Positions 1 to 8,021 of a DNA stretch of 44,519 nucleotides are shown piece by piece. Position 1 is the stretch's first letter. Each line of letters starts with the position of its first letter. The notes beneath the pieces were generated by a model. It made no database searches, had not been told where the DNA came from, and saw only the letters and a list, made by a program, of their open reading frames with translations. The DNA is from Spirochaetales bacterium Spiro_05 (lineage in GTDB: Bacteria > Spirochaetota > Spirochaetia > Sphaerochaetales > Sphaerochaetaceae): positions 1-44,519 of the forward strand of contig LVBG01000026.1 in the NCBI GenBank assembly GCA_001603115.1. Direction: 5' to 3'. The position numbers and the translations under genes are program-made.

Positions 1-62
1 TCAAGGTTTGCTACCTTCAGCAGGAGGCCGGAGGCTTCGCCCTCCACCTCATCAGGGCATAA
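1..62 (+). CDS. C-terminal fragment of an unknown upstream gene
   Basis: The third forward frame is open from the left edge to a TAA at 60-62. It encodes about 19 residues ending in GGFALHLIRA, with the C/G-rich third positions typical of genes in this window. Frame 1 also stays open to a TAA at 64-66, so the frame choice is uncertain. The rho-independent hairpin at 82-116 follows, which supports a rightward gene ending here. Too little is present to assign a function. Confidence 0.35.
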   Translation, partial: KVCYLQQEAGGFALHLIRA

Positions 63-81
63 GTAATCCAAAGTCCTTCCC

Positions 82-116
82 AAAGCCGGCTTTCCTCTGG
101 TGAAGCCGGCTTTTTT
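82..116 (+). terminator. Rho-independent terminator
   Basis: AAGCCGGCTT and its inverted copy form a GC-rich stem separated by about ten bases and followed by TTTTTT. It terminates the gene entering from the left edge. It lies only 17 nt before the next start codon. Confidence 0.85.
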
Positions 117-133
117 GCGCAATACTTCCTCCT

Positions 134-988
134 ATGAACATCATCGCAACCAGTATCCTGACAAAGGAACAAGAAGAACAAATCAAGGCCTTGCAAGAGA
201 AGGCCTTCCAGGAAGAGCAACTGGGAAACGAGGTCTATCTCTCCTCAGAGATGAATATCGATAAAGAGAAGCCATGCTTTTTCTTGCTCAATGAACACAA
301 CGAGCTGGTGAGCTTTCTCTGCGCATTCTTTCCTTCCCCGGGTGAGGTTGAATTCAACGGATTCACCCACCCATCTCATCGGAAGAAGGGATACTTCACC
401 ACTTTGGTCCAGCAGGCGTTGAAGCAGTATCAGCACATGCCGTTCAAACAGGCCTTGTTCCAATGTGAAATCAACAGCAAATGCGGGAAAGCGTACCTGA
501 AGAAGCGGTATCCCACGCTGGACAGAAGTGAGTACGTGATGGCCCTTGAAAGAGGGAATTGGAAGAGCAGGCCTGCAAAGGGAAGCCTGATCAGGCTCAC
601 GAAGGTGAATCGCTTGCTTGCAGACCCAATTGTGTGTGAGACCTTTGAAGAGGAGTACAGTGCAGCTACCAAGGATCTGGATATTCTGCTTTCCGATTCT
701 GAAAGAGAAGTATTTGTCTATGAGGTAGACAATCAGATAATCGGAATGCTGAACGTACATCACGAAAACGAAGAGCGAGTCATGCTTCACGGAGTCGCCA
801 TCCATCCCGATGCCAGAGGCAAAGGCTATGGCAGGGCGATGATGTGCCTTGCCTTGGATGAGGTGTTCAGGAGGGTTGAAACCCTGCTTTTGGAAGTTGA
901 CTCTGAGAATCCCCCGGCTTTGGCTCTGTATCGCAACCTCGGTTTCCAGGTGTGCAGCCAAGTCGACTACCATAGATTGATTTTGTGA
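134..988 (+). CDS. Tandem GNAT N-acetyltransferase
   Basis: The product is a 284-residue cytoplasmic protein with two GNAT-like halves. The N-terminal half has the acetyl-CoA loop-like HPSHRKKGYF around residues 79-88. The C-terminal half has a complete GNAT signature, VAIHPDARGKGYGRAM around residues 222-237, followed by ENPPALALYRNLGF, the usual end of the fold. Known tandem-GNAT proteins often have one degenerate half; here the C-terminal copy is the more canonical. The substrate cannot be told. The ATG at 134 is chosen because the family-like N-terminus begins there. No Shine-Dalgarno is present. AATACT at 121-126 lies 7 nt upstream, so the message may be leaderless, but no good -35 is visible and the site abuts the terminator. 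Confidence 0.85.
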   Translation: MNIIATSILTKEQEEQIKALQEKAFQEEQLGNEVYLSSEMNIDKEKPCFFLLNEHNELVSFLCAFFPSPGEVEFNGFTHPSHRKKGYFTTLVQQALKQYQHMPFKQALFQCEINSKCGKAYLKKRYPTLDRSEYVMALERGNWKSRPAKGSLIRLTKVNRLLADPIVCETFEEEYSAATKDLDILLSDSEREVFVYEVDNQIIGMLNVHHENEERVMLHGVAIHPDARGKGYGRAMMCLALDEVFRRVETLLLEVDSENPPALALYRNLGFQVCSQVDYHRLIL

Positions 989-1023
989 TACTGTCACTGT
1001 TTTTTACCTTACAGTTATTTAGC

Positions 1024-1069
1024 TTGACGGCGCAAAGGCCAGAGGGTTAGCATAACATATCGTATGCTA
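1024..1069 (+). promoter_or_regulatory. Promoter with overlapping dyad upstream of the iron-type ABC operon
   Basis: TTGACG at 1024-1029 and TAGCAT at 1048-1053 (18-bp spacing) form a plausible sigma-70-type promoter. The -10 sits inside an inverted repeat, TAGCATA (1048-1054) - 8 nt - TATGCTA (1063-1069). A repressor binding this dyad would block the promoter. The regulator is unknown; the downstream genes suggest a metal-responsive one. Confidence 0.5.
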
Positions 1070-1115
1070 TTCACATTCACTTGGATGGATGTTCACAATG
1101 CATTTGGAGGAAAGA

Positions 1116-2183
1116 ATGAAAAAAACACTCGCAATCATGTTGATTCTGGCAGTGCTCACGGGATCCCTGTTTGCAGCAGGTGCCCAGGAAGCAGCACCCG
1201 CCGCAACTCCTGCAGCAGCCCCTGCCCCAGCAGCCGCCGCATCTGGCAGTGTAAACGCCTACACCACCCTTGAGGAGCCCCTTGCAGCCAAGCTGTTCCA
1301 GCTCTTTGAGGCAGAAACTGGTATCAAAGTCAACTTCGTCCGCCTCAGCGGTGGCGAGGCTGTAGCCCGTCTTGAAGCTGAGTCAGCCAATCCCCAGGCT
1401 TCCATCTGGGTCGGAGGTGTTGGTCTCGACCACATCACCGCCAAGAGCAAAGGCCTGACCACCCCGTATGTGAGCCGCTTCACTTCAAAGACCCCCGCAC
1501 AGTTCCGCGATGCTGATAACTTCTTCATCGGCCTGTATGTCGGTCCCCTTACTTTCGTCACCAACCTCGATCGCGCCAAGCAGCTGGGCTTTGAGGCTCC
1601 GAAGAGCTGGGCAGACCTGTTGAAGCCCGAGTACAAGGGGTACATCCGCATGGCTAATCCGAACTCTTCGGGCACTGCCTACAACGTACTGACCACGATG
1701 CTCGATATTTTCGGTACCGAGGACAAGATGATTGAGTACATGAAGGCACTGGACAAGAACATCGACCAGTACACCAAGAGCGGCTCTGCCCCTGGCAAGA
1801 GCGTTGCAACCGGCGAGATCCCCATTGCCATCGGCTATGCCCACGACCAGGTCAAGCTCAAGGAAGCAGGATCACCAGTGCTCATCACCGCACCAAGTGA
1901 AGGAACCGGCTACGAATTGGCTTCCATGTCCCTCGTCAAGGGCGGCAAGGATACCGTCAATGCCAAGAGACTGTACGACTGGATTCTTTCCAGCCCCGTA
2001 GCCCAGGCAACCTTCACCGAATGGTACGTCGTATTGGTTGCTGAAGGCGCTGCAAAGCACCCCGATGCCCTCTCCATCAACGAGATCAAGACCGTTGTAC
2101 AGGATATGGCTTGGGATGGCGACAACGTCAACAAGACTCGCCTGCTCGACCGCTGGACCAATGAGATCGGCAACAAGAGATAA
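1116..2183 (+). CDS. Periplasmic substrate-binding protein of a ferric-iron-type ABC importer
   Basis: A 355-residue exported binding protein of the family-1 extracellular solute-binding group, closest in style to AfuA/FbpA ferric binding proteins. A classic signal peptide (MKKTLAIMLILAVLTG...) ends near FAAGA. There is no lipobox cysteine, so it should be soluble in the periplasm. An Ala/Pro-rich linker of about 25 residues follows, then the mature start SGSVNAYTTLEEPLAA. The ATG at 1116 is preferred over 1089 because GGAGG lies five bases upstream and the signal peptide starts there. It is the first gene of a three-gene importer operon. Substrate assignment (Fe3+ versus another oxyanion or aminophosphonate) rests on the neighbours and is not proved. 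Confidence 0.85.
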   Translation: MKKTLAIMLILAVLTGSLFAAGAQEAAPAATPAAAPAPAAAASGSVNAYTTLEEPLAAKLFQLFEAETGIKVNFVRLSGGEAVARLEAESANPQASIWVGGVGLDHITAKSKGLTTPYVSRFTSKTPAQFRDADNFFIGLYVGPLTFVTNLDRAKQLGFEAPKSWADLLKPEYKGYIRMANPNSSGTAYNVLTTMLDIFGTEDKMIEYMKALDKNIDQYTKSGSAPGKSVATGEIPIAIGYAHDQVKLKEAGSPVLITAPSEGTGYELASMSLVKGGKDTVNAKRLYDWILSSPVAQATFTEWYVVLVAEGAAKHPDALSINEIKTVVQDMAWDGDNVNKTRLLDRWTNEIGNKR

Positions 2184-2212
2184 TTGCCTTTGGGTAATTT
2201 GGCTTTTCCTAC

Positions 2213-2239
2213 CACCCTGCAAGCACTCCTTGCAGGGTG
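2213..2239 (+). promoter_or_regulatory. Intergenic hairpin between binding protein and permease
   Basis: CACCCTGCAAG (2213-2223) and its exact inverse CTTGCAGGGTG (2229-2239) enclose a 5-nt loop. No T-tract follows. Such hairpins commonly protect the 3' end of binding-protein mRNA and lower expression of the downstream permease; that role is inferred. Confidence 0.65.
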
Positions 2240-2262
2240 TGTAGTACCAACGGAATGCATCG

Positions 2263-4500
2263 ATGTTTACAAAAAAACGCATCCTTCAGTTCTGTGCTGC
2301 GGCACTGATATTCCTGCTGGCCGACTTCTGGATGTACAGTACGCTCTCCTCAAATTTCAGATCGTATGAAGATCAGCGGAACTTCAATGAAATTGAACTG
2401 TTCGCCCAAACAGTACCCGATGAACGAACTGAGCAATCCTTTGCCACGTGGATGCCCACCGTAAAGGATATCATTCCTGGTAGCCGTGCTCTCTACCTTA
2501 CGTTCGATGAAGTCTCATTTGACTTCAAGCCAGAGAGCGGATCCGAAACAAACCTCTCCCTCTTCAATGCCTTCCGAAATACACCCAATTTCCAGAAAGC
2601 GATGGAGAGCGTGTATTATTTGGAACCCATGAGGCTTGCCTCCACCTACAAGGCTGACTACAGCCTTGACCCGGACACCAACAGCTTTGACGAGATTTCA
2701 AGCCAAGTGTATTTTGTCCCGGTAGTTGATGAAACCGGCTATCAGGTCTCCGGTGCCGTCATGATTCTTGTACCCACCAGCACAGCCACCGGTTTCAACA
2801 ACTTGCTGAGGACCCTCTTCATCGTTGCAGCAGTGTTCTTCCTGGGAATCATGCTGGTGCTTATGTTCACCCGTGACCCAATGACCGGGTTTATGGTACT
2901 CGCTCTCTTCGGCATTGTGCTGGTTTTCATCGCCTACCCCTTGCTGGAAGCAGTGCGACTCTCCTTCATGAAGAATGGAACATTCAGCCTGCAGACCTGG
3001 AAAGAGAGCCTCTCTCCCACCTACCTGATAGCCTTGTGGGGATCTCTGAGGCTCGGTGTCCTGACCGCCACCATTTCCACTCTCGTCGGGTATATGTTTG
3101 CCTTCCTGATTGAGCGGACATCTTTCAGGCAGAAGAAACTGATGACCACCCTGGCTACCATGCCGGTCATCTCCCCACCGTTCTCCCTTTCTCTCTCCAT
3201 CATCCTGCTGTTCGGCAACAACGGCTTGATAAGCAAGCAGTTGCTGAACTTGAACACATCCATCTATGGTCTTGGGGGACTGACGATTGTGCAGGTCATC
3301 GGTATGTTCCCAATTGCCTTCATGACCATCAGCGGTGTACTCAGGCAAATCGACTCCACCGTCGAGGATGCCTCCTTGGATTTGAGCGCCACACGCTGGC
3401 AGACCTTCAAATCCATCACCCTCCCACTCTCCGCCCCAGGCATTCTGTCAGCATGGCTCTTGGTTTTCACAAACTCCCTTGCTGACTTTGCAAACCCGCT
3501 GCTTCTCAGTGGTGACTATCGTGTACTCTCCACCGAGGCATACATGCTGGTTACCGGAAGAAGCAACCTGGGAGCAGGATCGGCTCTCTCCTTCATCCTG
3601 CTGATGCCCACCCTCACCGCCTTCCTGATCCAGCGTAACTGGGTCTCCAAGAAGAGCTTCGTGACGGTGACAGGCAAACCCTCCACCAACCTTACTGAAC
3701 TGACAAACAAACCGGTTCGCACGGTGTTGGAAGTGGGAGCCTGGGTCTTCATCGGCTTCATCGCATCCCTCTACCTTACCATCGTAGCTGGTTGCTTTGT
3801 GGTGAACTGGGGCATCGACTACTCCTTCACCCTTGCAAACTGGGGTGAGGCACTCGCCCGAGGCTGGACATCGATCCGTGACACAGTGACCCTTGCTGCC
3901 ATTGCAACCCCGATTGCCGGCCTGCTTGCCATGCTCAGTGCAATGCTGATTGTGCGCAAGAAGTTCCCAGGCAAGCGCTTGCTGGAGATGCTGATCATGA
4001 CCCCGTACGCAATACCAGGCACCCTGATCGGTATCAGCTATGTCCTCGCTTTCAACAAGCAACCGCTGTTGTTGGTCGGAACAGGGGCGATCATCGTCAT
4101 CAACTACATCATCCGCGAACTGCCGGTTGGCTTGGAGAATGGCATCACAGCCCTCCACCAGATCGACCCGGCCATCGAGGAGTCAGCTGCAGACCTTGGT
4201 GCTGATGTACCTACCGTATTCAGGACCATCGTACTGCCGCTGATCAGACCGGCCTTCCTGTCCAGCATGTCCTACACCTTCGTACGGTCCATGACTGCTG
4301 TCAGTGCCATCATCTTCCTGATATCGGCTCGCTGGAATCACCTGACCGTCCTGATCTTCAACTTCTCTGAGAATCTCAGATTCGGTCTTGCCAGCGTCTT
4401 GTCAACCATCCTGATCGTAATCGTCCTCTCCGTTTGGGGTCTGATGCAGGTTGTGGTCCGTGATGACAAGCTCACCCAGAAAACTATCTCAGCCCGTTAA
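2263..4500 (+). CDS. Fused FbpB-type ABC permease with an extra N-terminal periplasmic domain
   Basis: A 745-residue inner-membrane protein with two binding-protein-dependent permease domains in one chain, as in ferric-iron FbpB/AfuB transporters. The two EAA-like loops are visible: VEDASLDLSATRWQTFKSIT near residue 367 and IEESAADLGADVPTVFRTIV near residue 637. Unlike ordinary FbpB it begins with one membrane segment (about residues 9-28), then some 150 polar residues outside the membrane, then a second segment (about 183-203), before the usual permease core. This insert may be a sensor or a docking surface for the binding protein. Start ATG at 2263; only a weak Shine-Dalgarno is seen. The ATPase gene follows after 11 nt. 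Confidence 0.85.
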   Translation: MFTKKRILQFCAAALIFLLADFWMYSTLSSNFRSYEDQRNFNEIELFAQTVPDERTEQSFATWMPTVKDIIPGSRALYLTFDEVSFDFKPESGSETNLSLFNAFRNTPNFQKAMESVYYLEPMRLASTYKADYSLDPDTNSFDEISSQVYFVPVVDETGYQVSGAVMILVPTSTATGFNNLLRTLFIVAAVFFLGIMLVLMFTRDPMTGFMVLALFGIVLVFIAYPLLEAVRLSFMKNGTFSLQTWKESLSPTYLIALWGSLRLGVLTATISTLVGYMFAFLIERTSFRQKKLMTTLATMPVISPPFSLSLSIILLFGNNGLISKQLLNLNTSIYGLGGLTIVQVIGMFPIAFMTISGVLRQIDSTVEDASLDLSATRWQTFKSITLPLSAPGILSAWLLVFTNSLADFANPLLLSGDYRVLSTEAYMLVTGRSNLGAGSALSFILLMPTLTAFLIQRNWVSKKSFVTVTGKPSTNLTELTNKPVRTVLEVGAWVFIGFIASLYLTIVAGCFVVNWGIDYSFTLANWGEALARGWTSIRDTVTLAAIATPIAGLLAMLSAMLIVRKKFPGKRLLEMLIMTPYAIPGTLIGISYVLAFNKQPLLLVGTGAIIVINYIIRELPVGLENGITALHQIDPAIEESAADLGADVPTVFRTIVLPLIRPAFLSSMSYTFVRSMTAVSAIIFLISARWNHLTVLIFNFSENLRFGLASVLSTILIVIVLSVWGLMQVVVRDDKLTQKTISAR

Positions 4501-4511
4501 GGTGGTGATCC

Positions 4512-5612
4512 ATGGAAAAGAAAAGCGTATCGGTAACCCTTGAGCATGTAACCAAGAAATTCAAGGACGTAAAAGGAAAGGCTGATGTCATTGCTGTCAA
4601 TGATTCACACTTCGTCATCGAACCGGGAGAGCTGGTGACCTTGCTTGGTCCCTCCGGTTGCGGCAAAACCACCACCTTGAGGATGATTGCAGGATTCGAG
4701 CTTCCCACTGAGGGAAAGATCTACATCGGCAATGAGGAAGTGACCATGCTTCCCCCAAACAAGCGGGATACTGCGACCATGTTCCAGAGCTACGGCCTCT
4801 TCCCCCACATGACAGTCTTTGACAATGTGGCCTATGGCCTGAGACTGAGAAAGGTTGCGCAGGAAGAGATCACCAAGCGGGTTAATGAAACCCTGGATTT
4901 GGTGGGGCTGGCAAGCTATGGCGATCGTGCTCCCTCCAAGCTCAGCGGCGGGCAGCAGCAACGCGTTGCGCTCGCTCGCAGCCTCATCGTCACCCCATCT
5001 GTGTTGTTGCTGGATGAGCCGCTTTCGAACCTCGATGCACTGCTGCGCGAGCAGATGCGCGTAGAGATCCGCAAGATCCAGAAGGAACTGGGAATCACTG
5101 CCGTCTATGTAACCCACGACCGCGTTGAGGCTATGAGCCTCTCAGACCGTGTGGTTGTCATGAAGGATGGCTATGTTCGCCAAATCGGTTCCCCCAGTGA
5201 AATCTACGAGGATCCAAACTCCCGCTTCGTTGCCGGGTTTGTAGGAAAAGCCGCTTTCTTCCCCGTAAAAGTCATGAAGCATGACAAAAAGACGTGGGTC
5301 TGCCAGCTTGGTGAGAAAGAGGTTCTGGTAGAGCGTGCTGCAACTGACGTTGAGGTTGGCAGCGAAGCAGTGCTCATGGCTCGCCCTGAATCACTGAGGG
5401 TGGTGGAGAGCGGCACCGGGAAGATTGAAGGCAAGGTCAGGATGAATGTCTATCTGGGTCATAGCCTGGAAGCTTTCATCAACACTTCCTTCGGCGAGGT
5501 CCTCGTCCAAATCGATGATCCGCATGCAAAGAAGGTCTTCAAGGAAGGCGAAGATGTCTCGATTGACTTCACCGCTGACCGAGTGCGGCTTCTGAACAGG
5601 AACGATGCCTAA
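4512..5612 (+). CDS. ABC transporter ATP-binding protein (ferric-iron/polyamine type)
   Basis: A 366-residue nucleotide-binding subunit. Walker A GPSGCGKTT lies at residues 46-54, the Q-loop in TMFQSYGLFPH, the signature LSGGQQQR near residue 147, Walker B VLLLDEP, and the H-loop YVTHDRVEAM. A C-terminal TOBE-like region of about 120 residues follows, typical of FbpC/PotA/MalK-type ATPases, where it takes part in regulation or substrate response. It would power import through the permease just upstream. AAGGTGGTGATCC precedes the ATG as ribosome-binding site. This is the last gene of the operon; an inverted repeat follows at 5623. Confidence 0.9.
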   Translation: MEKKSVSVTLEHVTKKFKDVKGKADVIAVNDSHFVIEPGELVTLLGPSGCGKTTTLRMIAGFELPTEGKIYIGNEEVTMLPPNKRDTATMFQSYGLFPHMTVFDNVAYGLRLRKVAQEEITKRVNETLDLVGLASYGDRAPSKLSGGQQQRVALARSLIVTPSVLLLDEPLSNLDALLREQMRVEIRKIQKELGITAVYVTHDRVEAMSLSDRVVVMKDGYVRQIGSPSEIYEDPNSRFVAGFVGKAAFFPVKVMKHDKKTWVCQLGEKEVLVERAATDVEVGSEAVLMARPESLRVVESGTGKIEGKVRMNVYLGHSLEAFINTSFGEVLVQIDDPHAKKVFKEGEDVSIDFTADRVRLLNRNDA

Positions 5613-5622
5613 GGGATTGAAT

Positions 5623-5648
5623 GCAGGCTGCCAAAAACGGCAGCCTGC
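5623..5648. terminator. Hairpin between convergent genes
   Basis: GCAGGCTGCC (5623-5632) and GGCAGCCTGC (5639-5648) form a perfect 10-bp stem with a 6-nt loop between the ABC operon and the leftward GH28 gene. No long T-tract flanks it, so termination efficiency is uncertain. It could serve both directions. Confidence 0.6.
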
Positions 5649-5663
5649 TCCATGTTTGGGCTT

Positions 5664-7025
5664 CTACTCGAGTATCTGAACCCCGTCTTCCAGGCAAAAA
5701 GCCTCAGCAACTCCCTCCACTGCGACTTGTCGGAGGGTGCACTCAACATTTCTCAAGCGAAGGCCTCGTCCGCTTGGATCGGGAAGTCCTGCATACATCT
5801 CGCTATCGCTGACATCCTGCAGGTTCTCCTTGGCAAGAGAGAAAAAGCTGTCTCGTATCACCAAGTTTCTGATCGGCTGCTCGGGAAGTCCGACGATGAA
5901 CGCTGCCGAGGAGGTGCACGCTTCCATGCGGCAATTCTCAATAAGGACAGTGTCGATGCTGGGAGTAGTTGGGAGAATGGGCTTGGAGGCGAGGGAGAAC
6001 TCTTCTGCGTCCAGGCTGCCGCAACGATAGTACATGTTCATCGTCAACGCACAGAGGTTTCCCCTTGTACGGATGGCTGAGAAGTGGAGGTTGGAGATTG
6101 CTCCGCCCCTGCCACGACGGGTCTTGATCCTGATGCCCCGATCGGTACCATCAAAGAAGCACTCCTGCACCTTGACCGTATGGATGCCTGCAGCTGTCTC
6201 ACTTCCGATGACAGCCCCTCCATGGGCATTCTTCACCGTACACCCTTCGATGAGGATGTCATGGGTTGAAAGGCCTGTGGCAATCCCATCAGGCCCGCTC
6301 CCACTCTTGAGGGCGATGCCATCATCGCCGACGTCCACCAAACACTGCTTGATGGTCACAAAGCCACAGGAGTCGACATCGATACCATCGGTGTTGGGAG
6401 CCTCCTTTGGGTTTTCTATCCTCAGGCCCAGCAGGAACACGTTGGTGCTGTAAAGGGGATGGAGCGTCCAGAAGGGACTGTCCTTGAGGGTAAGGCCTTC
6501 AAGCTTCACATTGTTGCTCCTGAGGATCTGCAGCAACGGTGGGCGCAAGAACTGGCTTTGGCGCCCTCCTCCCCCGCCTTGCTGTGTCTCATAACCGGGA
6601 TTGAGCTGTGCCAGCTCACGTTCAAGGGGGGATACTGGTCCAAACTGGGAGTTTCTCTTCTCGTTTGCTTTCTTCCACCACCCACTTCCGTTGCCATCAA
6701 GGAGGCCTTTTCCCTTGAGGATGATCCCATCGCTCTTGGAGATCAGAAAGCAGGGGTGCATGCAGTAGCAGTTCACCCCTTCCCAGCGGGATAAGACGGG
6801 ACGATACCGCGCTTCATCGTCGATGAAGCGGATGACCGAGCCTTCAGCGAAATCGAGCACGATTCCCGTACCCTCAAGCAACAGGGGACCGGTGAGGTAG
6901 ACCCCCTTCTCGATATGCAGCACACCTCCCTCACGAACTGCCTGAAACGCCTTGGCGAAGGCTTGGGTATTGTCGAACGTGCCATTTCCTTGTGCTCCAA
7001 ATGCGCTGAGTGAAAACTCCTTCAC
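5664..7025 (-). CDS. Glycoside hydrolase family 28 (polygalacturonase-like)
   Basis: A 453-residue right-handed beta-helix glycosidase. The start matches the pectate-lyase/GH28 opening, FSLSAFGAQGNGTFDNTQAF. The catalytic set is present: NTDGID, DDGIALKSG (Asp pair), an HGG segment in place of the usual GHG, and RIKTRRGRGG (RIK). Members hydrolyse galacturonan or related uronate-containing glycans. There is no signal peptide, so it should act in the cytoplasm on imported oligosaccharides. I place the start at the GTG at 7025, because AGGAGAGG lies just upstream and the longer ORF would run into the divergent gene. It is divergent from the TIM-barrel epimerase, which may act in the same sugar-acid pathway. 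Confidence 0.88.
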   Translation of the reverse strand: MKEFSLSAFGAQGNGTFDNTQAFAKAFQAVREGGVLHIEKGVYLTGPLLLEGTGIVLDFAEGSVIRFIDDEARYRPVLSRWEGVNCYCMHPCFLISKSDGIILKGKGLLDGNGSGWWKKANEKRNSQFGPVSPLERELAQLNPGYETQQGGGGGRQSQFLRPPLLQILRSNNVKLEGLTLKDSPFWTLHPLYSTNVFLLGLRIENPKEAPNTDGIDVDSCGFVTIKQCLVDVGDDGIALKSGSGPDGIATGLSTHDILIEGCTVKNAHGGAVIGSETAAGIHTVKVQECFFDGTDRGIRIKTRRGRGGAISNLHFSAIRTRGNLCALTMNMYYRCGSLDAEEFSLASKPILPTTPSIDTVLIENCRMEACTSSAAFIVGLPEQPIRNLVIRDSFFSLAKENLQDVSDSEMYAGLPDPSGRGLRLRNVECTLRQVAVEGVAEAFCLEDGVQILE

Positions 7026-7047
7026 GATATCCTCTCCTCTCTCTTCC

Positions 7048-7076
7048 TTTACTTTTCCCTGTCGAACGCCTACACT
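7048..7076 (+). promoter_or_regulatory. Leaderless-type promoter of the TIM-barrel gene
   Basis: TTTACT (7048-7053), 17 nt, TACACT (7071-7076), then six bases to the ATG at 7083. No Shine-Dalgarno is present, so transcription should begin at or next to the start codon. Confidence 0.55.
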
Positions 7077-7082
7077 TTTCCC

Positions 7083-7961
7083 ATGAAACAGATAGGACTC
7101 AGAGCCCATGACCTGGGCACATTCGACTCAGCTGAACAGTTGGCCTCGGCCATCGCCGTCTATGGACCTTCCATTCCCATCCAGCTGGCAATCCGCAAGG
7201 TGCTCAGAGACGCACCCCAGCCCAGCGCGTACACCGAAACCTTCATCAGAACCCTGCACGATGAGCTTGCTGCCAAAGGCACCTATGTGGGGGTCTTTGG
7301 ATGCTACATCAACCCAGTCCATCCAGACAAGGCGGTCAGGGATGAGCAACTCACCTCATTCGAACAGCATCTCAGGTTCGCCAATCTTTTGGGCTGTCCG
7401 CTGGTCGGAACAGAAACCGGCTCGCTCAATGCCGACTGCTCCTTCCACCCCGATACTGCAGAACCCAAGGTCCTCGATGTGCTCTACCGCAGCATCGATC
7501 GCCTCGTTGAGGCAGCTGCCAAGTATGATGCCATCGTTGGGGTTGAAGCGGTCAGCAAGCAACATACGATCAGCACCATCGATCGGATGGCCGCATTGGC
7601 CGAAAAGTTTGACACTCCTCACCTCAAGATCATCTACGATCCGGTCAACCTCATCCCTTGGACAGGTCTCACCGAAAAGGATGGCAGCAGCAGAGGCAAG
7701 CCGTCGCTGGAGGCTCAGAGATCGTTTGTCAACGCTGCCCTCGATGCCTTCGGCTCACGCATTGCAGCCCTCCATGTCAAGGACTTCCGCCTTGACGCCA
7801 ACGGCTACAAGATCGGAGATCTTCCATTCGGGGAAGGAGTCTTCGATTGGAAGGACCTCTTCTCCGAACTGAGAAAGCGGTCGATCGAAGTCCCAGCCTT
7901 GCTGGAGAATGCAAATCCTGCGACCTTGGCTGACACCCTTTCGATCCTCTCTACATACTGA
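7083..7961 (+). CDS. Sugar-phosphate isomerase/epimerase family TIM-barrel protein
   Basis: A 292-residue protein of the xylose-isomerase-like / AP-endonuclease-2 TIM-barrel superfamily. Characteristic metal-site segments are GVEAVSKQH (Glu), KIIYDPVNL (Asp), ALHVKDF (His-x-Lys-Asp) and LLENANP (last barrel Glu). Family members epimerise or isomerise ketoses, inositol derivatives or their phosphates with a divalent metal; the exact substrate is unknown. The gene is divergent from the GH28 gene with 57 bp between start codons, which suggests a shared role in plant-polysaccharide or hexuronate use. It appears leaderless and ends in a strong terminator at 7964. Confidence 0.8.
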   Translation: MKQIGLRAHDLGTFDSAEQLASAIAVYGPSIPIQLAIRKVLRDAPQPSAYTETFIRTLHDELAAKGTYVGVFGCYINPVHPDKAVRDEQLTSFEQHLRFANLLGCPLVGTETGSLNADCSFHPDTAEPKVLDVLYRSIDRLVEAAAKYDAIVGVEAVSKQHTISTIDRMAALAEKFDTPHLKIIYDPVNLIPWTGLTEKDGSSRGKPSLEAQRSFVNAALDAFGSRIAALHVKDFRLDANGYKIGDLPFGEGVFDWKDLFSELRKRSIEVPALLENANPATLADTLSILSTY

Positions 7962-7963
7962 AC

Positions 7964-8005
7964 CACGCCAAGAAAGCGCTCAAGGCTCTTTCTTGACGTG
8001 TTTTT
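7964..8005 (+). terminator. Rho-independent terminator
   Basis: A stem of about 13 bp with one mismatch (CACGCCAAGAAAG, 7964-7976, against CTTTCTTGACGTG, 7988-8000) is followed by TTTTT. It ends the TIM-barrel gene. Confidence 0.85.
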
Positions 8006-8021
8006 GCACATTTCCGCCCTT

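Noticed and set aside
245-997. 250-codon leftward open frame opposite the GNAT gene
   Set aside because: It is antisense to a clear tandem acetyltransferase and its protein has no recognisable motif. It is a shadow of the high-GC third positions.
1064-1273. Open frame starting at 1064 before the binding-protein gene
   Set aside because: It overlaps the binding-protein gene in another frame, and its product is low-complexity shadow sequence.
2698-4158. Two long leftward frames opposite the permease
   Set aside because: They are rich in His/Gln/Gly/Asp, as expected from the complement of membrane-protein codons. The plus strand encodes an obvious permease.
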